This document shows positions 1 to 5,696 of a stretch of 12,441 nucleotides of DNA, piece after piece. This stretch comes from Alphaproteobacteria bacterium (GTDB lineage Bacteria; Pseudomonadota; Alphaproteobacteria; UBA9219), in assembly GCA_028865155.1 (NCBI GenBank), contig JAGWKW010000018.1, positions 1 to 12,441 of the forward strand. Direction: 5' to 3'. Made by a program: the position numbers and the translations under genes. Each line of letters opens with the position of its first letter. The first letter of the stretch is position 1. The notes under the pieces were generated by a model. The model made no database searches. It was not told where the DNA came from and saw nothing but the letters and a program-made list of their open reading frames with translations.

Positions 1-524
1 ACGGTCGTGCATTAGCGTTCTCTAATGTCGATGAATTTAATATTTTTGTAAGCGGCGTGATCGAGGATTTTAGAAATTTTATTGAAAATAATGGAGGTTG
101 GTCTCTTCTTTGGAATGAAAATGAGACCCCCAAAAGAGAAGAAGCGACACAACTTACATTTCTTGGAATTGCTCTAGGCCTTTGCAAGTTCAACAATGTT
201 GACGTTTCCAAAGAAGTAAATATAGGCCGCGGTCCAGTCGATTTTAAAATGTCATCTGGCTATACTTGTCGTGCGCTCATTGAAGTAAAGTTGGCAAAGA
301 ATACGAGATTTTGGCAAGGCCTTGAAAAACAGCTTCCCAAATACATGCAGGCCGAAGGTGTCAAGCAGGGACGCTTTGTCGTTGTGGTTCTCAACGATCA
401 AGATTTGGAGAAAATTGCCGACATACAAGAGCGAGTTGATGCTATCGCTCGACAAACGCCATATCAAATAAAAGCAGAAATTATTGATGCTCGCCAAAAC
501 CCTTTATCTGCATCAAAATTATAA
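1..524 (+). CDS. PD-(D/E)XK nuclease-domain protein, 5' end outside window
   Basis: The reading frame is open from base 3 to the TAA at 522-524 with no stop, so the GTG at 57 is probably an internal valine and the gene starts before the window. Numbered from base 57, the visible 155 residues hold a PD-(D/E)XK core: GRGPVDFK supplies Asp62, and ALIEVKLA supplies Glu76 and Lys78. A helix follows with conserved-looking FWQGLEKQLPKYMQAEG, then a hydrophobic strand RFVVVVL. This is the fold of restriction-type and repair nucleases. The protein ends NPLSASKL. Such a domain at the C terminus of a larger protein in an AT-rich island suggests a defence or DNA-processing role, but the N-terminal domains are not visible and the substrate cannot be named. 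The downstream small ORF converges on it, 29 bases away. Confidence 0.75.
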   Translation, partial: GRALAFSNVDEFNIFVSGVIEDFRNFIENNGGWSLLWNENETPKREEATQLTFLGIALGLCKFNNVDVSKEVNIGRGPVDFKMSSGYTCRALIEVKLAKNTRFWQGLEKQLPKYMQAEGVKQGRFVVVVLNDQDLEKIADIQERVDAIARQTPYQIKAEIIDARQNPLSASKL

Positions 525-553
525 TTAAGGGGCGCTATCGAGTCTTTGTTCCA

Positions 554-748
554 TCATGAGCCGTTTCTCTTCATCCGCAATCTCTTGAAGTATTCCCCTA
601 TAAATGCTCTTAGCAAATTTACTTCAGCTTCGCGCAACGCCTTACCTGGCTCTTTTGGCTTCGTGTGCAATTCGAGAACTAGACTTTCGTAAGGTACTAA
701 ATCTTGGGTTGACGTCGCTGAGGCCTCTTTTATCTGTTTTATAGGCAT
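554..748 (-). CDS. Small hypothetical protein, 64 aa
   Basis: An ATG at 748 opens a 64-residue frame ending at 554. The start is preceded on the minus strand by AAGAAGG with a 9-base gap, a reasonable ribosome binding site. The product is charged: a mixed N-terminal part (MPIKQIKEASATSTQDL) and a helix-like, basic C-terminal part ending YFKRLRMKRNGS. I recognise no family. There is no signal peptide, membrane segment or cysteine. It lies between the nuclease gene, on which it converges, and the tRNA-Glu gene, from which it could be reached by read-through. Its composition is less biased than typical antisense shadow frames, but the length is short enough for chance. Confidence 0.4.
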   Translation of the reverse strand: MPIKQIKEASATSTQDLVPYESLVLELHTKPKEPGKALREAEVNLLRAFIGEYFKRLRMKRNGS

Positions 749-806
749 GGCTTTTGGCCTTCTTAATTAATTTTGGAGACCATAAAGCAGTGTATTGTAG
801 AAAATA

Positions 807-826
807 GTTCGACTCCCGTATGGGCG
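807..826 (+). repeat. Inverted partial copy of the tRNA-Glu 3' end
   Basis: GTTCGACTCCCGTATGGGCG resembles the tRNA-Glu T-arm and acceptor end (GTTCGAATCCCGTAGGGGACG on the minus strand, 868-888). The first 14 bases differ at one position only. It runs opposite to the real tRNA and has no D-arm or anticodon arm before it, so it is not a functional tRNA. It could be a leftover attachment site or tRNA fragment from an earlier integration event. Chance is possible because the T-loop consensus GTTCGA is shared by all tRNAs, but the match extends beyond it. Confidence 0.45.
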
Positions 827-863
827 TGCGGTTGTATGTATCTGATTATTTTGAAGAAAAAAG

Positions 864-939
864 TGGCGTCCCCTACGGGATTCGAACCCGTGTTACTACC
901 GTGAAAGGGTAATGTCCTAGGCCTCTAGACGAAGGGGAC
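864..939 (-). tRNA. tRNA-Glu (anticodon UUC)
   Basis: The minus strand folds as a full cloverleaf. The acceptor stem GTCCCCT pairs with AGGGGAC, followed by discriminator G and an encoded CCA (864-866). The anticodon loop CTTTCAC gives anticodon TTC, and the T-arm carries GGTTCGAATCC. Length is 76 nt including CCA. Decodes GAA and GAG. A run of six T follows almost directly after CCA on the minus strand (857-862), so a tRNA helix plus this U-tract might help end transcription. The AT-rich block begins here, suggesting the gene's 3' end served as an integration site. Confidence 0.97.
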
Positions 940-1238
940 GTCTTTGTTCCGGCGGGCGACGCGGCATTGGCCAATATCGTTCGACATCGTTCAATGCGGC
1001 TTGGCGCGCGGCCATGCCGGGGCAGGGGCCATTCAAGGGGGCAACTGTTAGACGAGGTTGCTGCGCGAATCAAGAAGGATGTTGGCCGGACACGCTTTTT
1101 TCGGCTTTTCGGCCCCTTTCCCGGCTTGCGGCGTATCCCCAAAACCCTAAAACGACGCAAAAGCGGCATCCCGTGCCCCACGACAACGCCCCGCATACAA
1201 GAAAAGTTGGCGCGCCGGGGGGAACGGGTTAATCTGCC

Positions 1239-1270
1239 GCCACGGTTTCGTGGAGCCACGGTTTCACGGA
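1239..1270 (+). repeat. 16-bp tandem repeat, 2 copies, with nested palindromes
   Basis: Copy 1 is GCCACGGTTTCGTGGA (1239-1254) and copy 2 is GCCACGGTTTCACGGA (1255-1270), matching at 14 of 16 positions. Copy 1 holds the hairpin CCACG-GTTT-CGTGG (1240-1253), and the junction holds the competing inverted repeat CGTGG-AG-CCACG (1249-1260). Two mutually exclusive folds upstream of an operon could be an operator or part of an attenuator. No regulator is identified. Confidence 0.5.
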
Positions 1271-1282
1271 ACCGCGCCGCAT

Positions 1283-1320
1283 CCGCCGGTTTTCCTGCCC
1301 CGGCGGCCTGTTTTTGTTTC
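1283..1320 (+). terminator. Terminator-like hairpin upstream of livG
   Basis: CCGCCGG (1283-1289) and CCGGCGG (1300-1306) form a perfect 7-bp GC stem around a 10-base loop, followed by CCTG and a T-rich tract (TTTTTGTTTC from 1311). On the plus strand this looks like a Rho-independent terminator, yet no gene ends here and livG starts 24 bases after 1320. It may end a leader or small RNA and so control entry into the liv operon. Inference from structure only. Confidence 0.4.
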
Positions 1321-1343
1321 GCTTTTCGTATCCTTTGGGTTGG

Positions 1344-2165
1344 ATGACAGAGTTTTCCGATTCTTCCGCTTCCCCGCCCGTGTTGCTCGACGTCGCGCAG
1401 CTGACCATGCGCTTTGGCGGGTTGACCGCCGTCGACAGCGTGTCGTTCCAGGCACTCGACCGGCAGGTGACCGCCATCATCGGCCCCAACGGCGCCGGCA
1501 AGACGACCTTGTTCAACTGCCTGACCGGTTTTTACCGCCCGACTTCGGGCAAGCTGACGCTGTACCGCGACGGCGCCGCGCATGCGCTGGCAGGCAAGCC
1601 CGCGCATAAGGCCGCGCGGCTTGGCGTCGCGCGTACGTTCCAAAATATCCGTTTGTTCCCGACCATGACGGTTTTGGAAAATGTTCTGGTCGCCGAACAT
1701 CGCCGTTTGATGCGCGCGTCGGGCTATACGTTCGGCGCGTTGCTTGGCTTGCCGTTCTATCGCCGCGCGGAAAAAGACGCCATCGACCGCGCGCGGCTGT
1801 GGCTCGATCGCATGATGTTGTTGCGCGCGGCAGACCGCATGGCGGGAGAGCTTCCCTATGGCATGCAACGGCGGTTGGAAATCGCCCGCGCCATGTGTAC
1901 GGAACCGCGCCTGCTGTGCCTCGATGAACCGGCCGCCGGGCTGAATCCGAACGAATCCGTCGCGTTGCGCAAAGCCATCGCGCGCATTCGTGACGAGGTG
2001 CATATCGGCATCCTGCTGATCGAACATAATATGAATGTGGTGATGGAAATTTCGGATCATGTCACCGTGCTGGACTATGGCAAGAAAATCGCTGACGGCA
2101 CGCCCGAACAGGTGCGCCACGACCCGGCCGTGATCCGGGCCTATCTGGGAGAAGAAGCGTGTTAA
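1344..2165 (+). CDS. livG: LivG-type ABC transporter ATPase
   Basis: This is the ATP-hydrolysing cytoplasmic subunit of a branched-chain amino-acid/amide (HAAT) uptake transporter, 273 aa from ATG 1344. All ABC motifs are present: Walker A GPNGAGKTT (47-55), Q-loop RTFQN (Gln100), signature LPYGMQRRLEIARA (170-183), Walker B LLCLDEP with Glu195, and switch His228 in IEHNM. The long insert after the Q-loop and the YGMQRR form of the signature are typical of LivG. A TTG at 1314 is in frame, but ATG 1344 gives the usual LivG N terminus; it has no strong ribosome binding site. The gene heads the operon and overlaps livF by 7 bases. A terminator-like hairpin lies just upstream. Confidence 0.93.
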   Translation: MTEFSDSSASPPVLLDVAQLTMRFGGLTAVDSVSFQALDRQVTAIIGPNGAGKTTLFNCLTGFYRPTSGKLTLYRDGAAHALAGKPAHKAARLGVARTFQNIRLFPTMTVLENVLVAEHRRLMRASGYTFGALLGLPFYRRAEKDAIDRARLWLDRMMLLRAADRMAGELPYGMQRRLEIARAMCTEPRLLCLDEPAAGLNPNESVALRKAIARIRDEVHIGILLIEHNMNVVMEISDHVTVLDYGKKIADGTPEQVRHDPAVIRAYLGEEAC

Positions 2166-2920
2166 GGCTCGACAATGTTTCCGCCCATTATGGCCCTATC
2201 GAAGCCTTGCGCGGCGTGACGCTCGACGCGCGGCATGGCGAAATCGTCACGCTGATCGGCGCGAATGGCGCGGGCAAGACGACATTGATGATGACGATTT
2301 GCGGCCGCCCCAACGCCGCCGCAGGCAAGGTGATTTTCGACGGCGAAGACATCACCGCTTTGCAAACCGACGAAATCGTGCGGCGCGGCATCGCGCTGGT
2401 TCCCGAAGGGCGGCGCATTTTCCCGCGCCTGACAGTCATGGAAAATTTGCAACTCGGCGCGACGGTTGCCGACAAGGCGCATTTCGCGCAAAGCTGCGAA
2501 CAGGCTTTCACGCTGTTTCCGCGCCTCAAGGAGCGCATGAAGCAGCGCGGCGGCACGCTGTCGGGCGGAGAGCAGCAAATGCTGGCCATCGCCCGCGCGT
2601 TGATGAGCAGGCCGAAATTGCTGTTGCTCGACGAGCCGTCGCTCGGCCTCGCGCCGCTTGTCGTGCGGCAGATTTTCGATACGTTGAAAGAGTTGAACGC
2701 GTCCGACGGGCTGACGATCTTTCTGGTCGAACAGAACGCGCATATGGCGTTGAAGCTTGCGCATCGCGGCTATGTCCTCGTCAACGGCAAGATCACGATG
2801 TCCGGCACGGGCGACGAGCTGCATGACAATCCCGAAGTCCGCGCTGCTTATTTGGAAGGCGCAGTCGAGGTTGTGCCCGGCGGACCGGCGGGCACAGAAC
2901 AGTCGCGCCCAAATTTATAA
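2159..2920 (+). CDS. livF: LivF-type ABC transporter ATPase
   Basis: This is the second ATPase of the LIV/HAAT transporter, pairing with LivG. Of 253 residues, Walker A is GANGAGKTT (34-42), the Q-loop region is VPEGR (81-85, Glu in place of Gln, as is normal for LivF), the signature is LSGGEQQMLAIARA (134-147), Walker B is LLLLDEP (154-160), and the switch region is VEQNA (Gln where other ABC proteins have His, again normal for LivF). The start is GTG 2159, chosen because GGGAG lies at 2147-2151 and the protein begins at the expected place. It overlaps the livG stop, indicating translational coupling. The C terminus runs about 18 residues past the usual AAYLEG end, with a Gly/Pro-rich tail. 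Confidence 0.93.
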   Translation: MLRLDNVSAHYGPIEALRGVTLDARHGEIVTLIGANGAGKTTLMMTICGRPNAAAGKVIFDGEDITALQTDEIVRRGIALVPEGRRIFPRLTVMENLQLGATVADKAHFAQSCEQAFTLFPRLKERMKQRGGTLSGGEQQMLAIARALMSRPKLLLLDEPSLGLAPLVVRQIFDTLKELNASDGLTIFLVEQNAHMALKLAHRGYVLVNGKITMSGTGDELHDNPEVRAAYLEGAVEVVPGGPAGTEQSRPNL

Positions 2921-2926
2921 AGGAAG
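2920..2926 (+). promoter_or_regulatory. Ribosome binding site of the first binding-protein gene
   Basis: AAGGAAG sits 7 bases before ATG 2934, overlapping the end of the livF stop codon. It fixes the start at 2934 rather than at the earlier in-frame codon at 2757, which lies inside livF. The signal peptide beginning at 2934 agrees. Confidence 0.75.
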
Positions 2927-2933
2927 CTGCCTG

Positions 2934-2968
2934 ATGAAAAAACTTCTCCTCGCTTTCGCATTTCTGCT
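2934..2968 (+). repeat. 35-bp direct repeat over the signal peptide, copy 1
   Basis: The first 35 bases of this gene match those of the next binding-protein gene (4024-4058) at 34 positions, including wobble bases; only position 2960 (A against G) differs. A second identical run, 26 bases, covers the first-cysteine region (3134-3159 and 4224-4249). Similarity between the genes elsewhere is lower. This indicates tandem duplication, possibly with local gene conversion. Confidence 0.85.
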
Positions 2969-4022
2969 GGTTGCGGTTCCCGCCCATGCCGACATCACCA
3001 TCGGCCTTGCCGGGCCGTTTTCAGGCGACAATGCCTTCATGGGCGAACAGATGAGCCATGGCGCGGAGCAGGCGGTCGCGGATATTAACGCGCATGGCGG
3101 CGTCGATGGGCAGAAATTGGTTTTGCGCAAAATGGACGATGCCTGCGACCCGAAACAGGCGGTCACGGTCGCAAACCGGATGGCAAGCGAAGGCATTCAG
3201 TTCGTCGTCGGCCATGCCTGTTCGAGCGCGTCGATCCCGGCCTCGCACGTTTATAACGATGAAGGGATTTTGATGATCTCGCCGGTGTCGAGCAATCCGG
3301 CGCTGACCGATGCGGGATACAAAACGATTTTCCGCGCCTACGTCCGCGACGACCAGCAGGGCGCTTTCATCGCCGGTTATATCCTCAAACATTTCAAGGG
3401 CGAGAAAGTTGCCATCGTCAACGACAAATCGGCTTGGGGCCGCGGCATCGCCGACATCGTCCGCGCCGGTTTGGGCAAAGGCGGCGTGAAGCCGACATTG
3501 TTCGAGTCGATCAATGTCGGCGACCGCGATTTTTCCGCGCTCGTCACGCGCTTCAAACGCGCAGGCATCAAAGTCGCCTTCGTCGCCTGCTATTCGACCG
3601 AGGCGGGACTGATCACGCGCCAGCTTAAAGAACAAAAAGCGGGTGTGCAGGTCATCGGCGGCGACGCGATTTTCACCAATCAATTCTGGTCGGTGACAGG
3701 CCAAACCGGCGAAGGCGTGTTGATGAGCGCGGCAGCAGACGCGCGCAAGCTTCCCGAAGCCGCGCAGGCTTTGGCCGAATTGCGCAAATCTGGCTATGAA
3801 CCCGAAGGCTATACGCTCAACACCTACGCGGCCGTTCAGGTCGTAGCCGCAGGCATTCGCCGCGCCGGGCAGCATCCGTACAAGGTTGCCGCCGCCTTGC
3901 GCGCCAAGCCCGTCAAAACGGTCATCGGCGTTTTGCATTTCGACGCCAAGGGCGATTTGGAACATCCGGCCTTTTCGATGTATCGCTGGCACGACGGCAC
4001 CTATGCGGAAATAAAGGGATAA
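2934..4022 (+). CDS. LIV-type periplasmic amino-acid-binding protein, copy 1
   Basis: This 362-residue type I periplasmic binding protein is related to LivJ/LivK and delivers substrate to the LIV transporter. A signal peptide (KK, hydrophobic LLLAFAFLLVAV, then AHA) predicts cleavage after Ala19. The mature part begins DITIGLAGPFSG, as in the family. Cys71 (DDACDPKQ) and Cys96 (GHACSS) match the disulfide pair of LivJ. ISPVSSNPALT (115-125) and VACYSTEAG (217-225) fall in ligand-contact regions. The acidic residue of LivJ's amine-binding site appears as Asp in GGDAIF (242-247), so the ligand may differ from leucine. It starts 13 bases after livF and is followed after one base by a paralogue. 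Ligand identity is unknown. Confidence 0.92.
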   Translation: MKKLLLAFAFLLVAVPAHADITIGLAGPFSGDNAFMGEQMSHGAEQAVADINAHGGVDGQKLVLRKMDDACDPKQAVTVANRMASEGIQFVVGHACSSASIPASHVYNDEGILMISPVSSNPALTDAGYKTIFRAYVRDDQQGAFIAGYILKHFKGEKVAIVNDKSAWGRGIADIVRAGLGKGGVKPTLFESINVGDRDFSALVTRFKRAGIKVAFVACYSTEAGLITRQLKEQKAGVQVIGGDAIFTNQFWSVTGQTGEGVLMSAAADARKLPEAAQALAELRKSGYEPEGYTLNTYAAVQVVAAGIRRAGQHPYKVAAALRAKPVKTVIGVLHFDAKGDLEHPAFSMYRWHDGTYAEIKG

Positions 4023-4023
4023 G

Positions 4024-4058
4024 ATGAAAAAACTTCTCCTCGCTTTCGCGTTTCTGCT
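4024..4058 (+). repeat. 35-bp direct repeat over the signal peptide, copy 2
   Basis: This is the partner of 2934-2968, identical at 34 of 35 bases. The two copies are 1090 bases apart in the same direction, so recombination between them could fuse the two genes or delete one. Confidence 0.85.
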
Positions 4059-5118
4059 ATTGGCCGCGCCGGCGCATGCCGATGTGACCATCGTCGCGCA
4101 GGGCTCGATCACGGGGCAGGACGCGCCGTCGGGCGAGCAGATGCAAAATGGCGCGCAGGCTGCCGTCGATGCGATCAACGCCAAGGGCGGCGTGCTGGGG
4201 CAAAAGATCAAGCTTGTCATCAAGGACGATGCCTGCGACCCGAAACAGGGCGTCGCGGTCGCCAACGAACTCGGCGACGGCAGCGTGTTCGCCGTCATCG
4301 GCCCGACCTGTTCCGGCACCGCGATCCCGGCCTCCCGGATTTATAACGAAGAAGGCATCATCATGATCTCGCCTTCCGCGACCAACCCGGCCTTGACTGA
4401 GGAAGGGTTCGACAACATTTTCCGCACCTGCGGGCGCGACGACCAGCAGGGACGTGCCGTCGCGCGCTATATCCTCGCGCATCACCGCAATGCCAAAGTC
4501 GCGCTGATCGACGATAAAACCGCCTATGGGCGCGGCATCGCCGATCAGGTGCGCAGTGGTTTGAAAGCAGGCGGCATGAAGGTCGCGTTCGACTGGTCGA
4601 TCAATCGCGGCGAACGCGATTATTCGTCGCTCGTCGCGGCGCTCAAGGAGCACGATATCGATGTCGTGTTTTTCGGCGGCTATCATACCGAAGCGGGGCT
4701 GATCGTGCGCCAGCTTCGCGATGCGGGCGACAAGGCGCTTTTCATCGGCGACGACGACCTGACCACGCGCGAGTTCTGGTCGATCACGGGCAAGGCGGGC
4801 GAGGGTGCGATGATGAGCTTCAGTCCCGATCCGCGCAAAAAACCCGAAGCGGCCGATGCCGTGCGCCGCATCCGGGCGCGCGGGTTCGAGCCCGAAGGCC
4901 TGACGCTGTACACTTATGCCGCGGTGCAGGCCTTGGCCGATGCGATCAACCGTGCCGGTTCGCTCAGTGAGCCCAAAGTCGTGGCCGAACTGCATAAGGG
5001 AAGTTACGACACGGTGGTCGGGAAAATCAGCTTCGACGCCAAAGGCGACGTGACCAATCCCGATTACATTCTTTATCGCTGGTCGAACGGCGATTACGCG
5101 CCGGTCAAGGAACAATAA
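4024..5118 (+). CDS. LIV-type periplasmic amino-acid-binding protein, copy 2
   Basis: This 364-residue paralogue of the preceding gene probably serves the same transporter with a different ligand preference. The signal peptide is almost identical and ends APAHA before Asp20. Cys71 (DDACDPKQ) and Cys96 (GPTCSG) keep the family disulfide; Cys136 (RTCGRDD) is extra. The ligand region ISPSATNPALT (115-125) is closer to E. coli LivJ than copy 1 is, as is FFGGYHTEAG (216-225). GDDDLTT (242-248) replaces the LivJ segment carrying the amine-binding glutamate. It starts one base after the stop of copy 1, with AAAGGGA just upstream as ribosome binding site. Its stop TAA overlaps the next gene's ATG (TAATG). 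Confidence 0.92.
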   Translation: MKKLLLAFAFLLLAAPAHADVTIVAQGSITGQDAPSGEQMQNGAQAAVDAINAKGGVLGQKIKLVIKDDACDPKQGVAVANELGDGSVFAVIGPTCSGTAIPASRIYNEEGIIMISPSATNPALTEEGFDNIFRTCGRDDQQGRAVARYILAHHRNAKVALIDDKTAYGRGIADQVRSGLKAGGMKVAFDWSINRGERDYSSLVAALKEHDIDVVFFGGYHTEAGLIVRQLRDAGDKALFIGDDDLTTREFWSITGKAGEGAMMSFSPDPRKKPEAADAVRRIRARGFEPEGLTLYTYAAVQALADAINRAGSLSEPKVVAELHKGSYDTVVGKISFDAKGDVTNPDYILYRWSNGDYAPVKEQ

Positions 5119-5693
5119 TGATCCGAAAACTTTACGACTGGGTTCTGCGCCAGGCGGAAAAACCCTATGCGGAAGCTATCCTGTTCGCCATCGCGGTGGC
5201 CGAAGCATCCGTGTTTCCATTACCGCCGGATATTCTGTTGCTGCCGATGGCGGTGGCGCGGCGCGACAAGGCGTGGCGGTTTGCGGTTGTCTGCACGCTC
5301 GGTTCGGTCACGGGGGCTATCATTGGCTACGGCATCGGCATTTTCGCGATGGCGACTTTGGGCGAATGGATCGTCAAAACCTATCACCTGCAGGCCGCGT
5401 TCCAGACCTTCCATGACGGGTTCAACAAATGGGGTGTGTGGATCATCCTCGCCAAGGGGCTGACCCCCATCCCGTTCAAGCTCGTGACGATCGCAAGCGG
5501 CGTTGCCGGGCTCAACATCGCCGCGTTTCTTCTGGCATGTGCCGCGACGCGCGGGGCGCGGTTTTTCCTCGTCGCCGGGCTGATCCGGAAATTCGGCCAG
5601 CCGATCCGCGCTTTTATCGAAGAATATCTGACGCTCGTCGCGCTCGGCATCCTCGCGGTCATTATCGCGGGGTTTTGGTTTGTCCTGAGATAG
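5118..5693 (+). CDS. YqaA/DedA-type VTT-domain inner membrane protein
   Basis: This 191-residue integral membrane protein belongs to the YqaA branch of the DedA/SNARE-associated superfamily. Family landmarks are VAEASVFPLPPDILLLP (27-43), a re-entrant-loop-like segment, and LAKGLTPIPFKLVTIASG (111-128), followed by hydrophobic stretches near 130-142 and 171-190. DedA relatives are linked to membrane lipid flipping and proton-motive-force homeostasis; the YqaA branch is less well defined, so the substrate is unknown. The ATG overlaps the previous stop (TAATG), making it the last gene of the liv operon. This may be chance co-transcription rather than a functional link. The next gene converges from the other strand with only three bases between. 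Confidence 0.85.
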   Translation: MIRKLYDWVLRQAEKPYAEAILFAIAVAEASVFPLPPDILLLPMAVARRDKAWRFAVVCTLGSVTGAIIGYGIGIFAMATLGEWIVKTYHLQAAFQTFHDGFNKWGVWIILAKGLTPIPFKLVTIASGVAGLNIAAFLLACAATRGARFFLVAGLIRKFGQPIRAFIEEYLTLVALGILAVIIAGFWFVLR

Positions 5694-5696
5694 GAA

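Larger units (their letters stand above)
1..863. mobile_element. Right edge of a putative tRNA-Glu-integrated genomic island (AT-rich)
   Basis: The block is much more AT-rich than the rest of the window (18 of 60 G+C at 61-120 against 41 of 60 at 2221-2280) and uses AT-rich codons. It ends abruptly at the CCA end of tRNA-Glu. Integrases commonly insert elements at tRNA 3' ends, leaving the tRNA intact and foreign DNA directly downstream, which is the arrangement here. The content (a nuclease-like gene and a small orphan ORF) fits an accessory island. No integrase, second attachment site or transposase is visible; the far end would lie before base 1. Island status is inferred from composition and position only. 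Confidence 0.45.
940..1343. other. Intergenic region between tRNA-Glu and livG; no gene seen
   Basis: This 404-base divergent region must carry the tRNA-Glu promoter (minus) and probably the livG operon promoter (plus). Frames on both strands give low-complexity Arg/Pro/Ala-rich products without recognisable domains, so I call no gene. A weak plus-strand promoter candidate is TTGCGG (1126-1131), a 16-base spacer, then TAAAAC (1148-1153). The right part holds a tandem repeat and a terminator-like hairpin, listed separately. A small RNA or leader attenuator between about 1155 and 1320 is conceivable but unproven. Confidence 0.5.

Noticed and set aside
807..826. A second functional tRNA gene
   Set aside because: Only a T-arm-like stretch is present; no anticodon or D-arm can be formed upstream.
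1239..1270. Tandem repeat as a CRISPR-like array
   Set aside because: Only two adjoining 16-bp copies without spacers; no cas genes in the window.
967..1347. 126-codon plus-strand frame before livG
   Set aside because: Low-complexity Arg/Pro/Ala product, no recognisable motif or convincing ribosome binding site, and it ends just inside livG.
873..2120. 415-codon open frame on the minus strand across tRNA-Glu, the intergenic region and livG
   Set aside because: It overlaps the tRNA and is antisense to livG with clear ABC motifs; the product is Arg/His/Gln-rich with no domain. It is a GC-rich shadow frame.
2757..2933. Upstream extension of the first binding protein to an earlier start
   Set aside because: It lies inside livF; the ribosome binding site at 2920-2926 and the signal peptide fix the start at 2934.
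3021..4319. 432-codon antisense frame over the two binding-protein genes, and a similar 352-codon one at 4057-5115
   Set aside because: Both are antisense to genes with signal peptides and family motifs. Their lengths reflect GC-rich codon bias and the tandem duplication.
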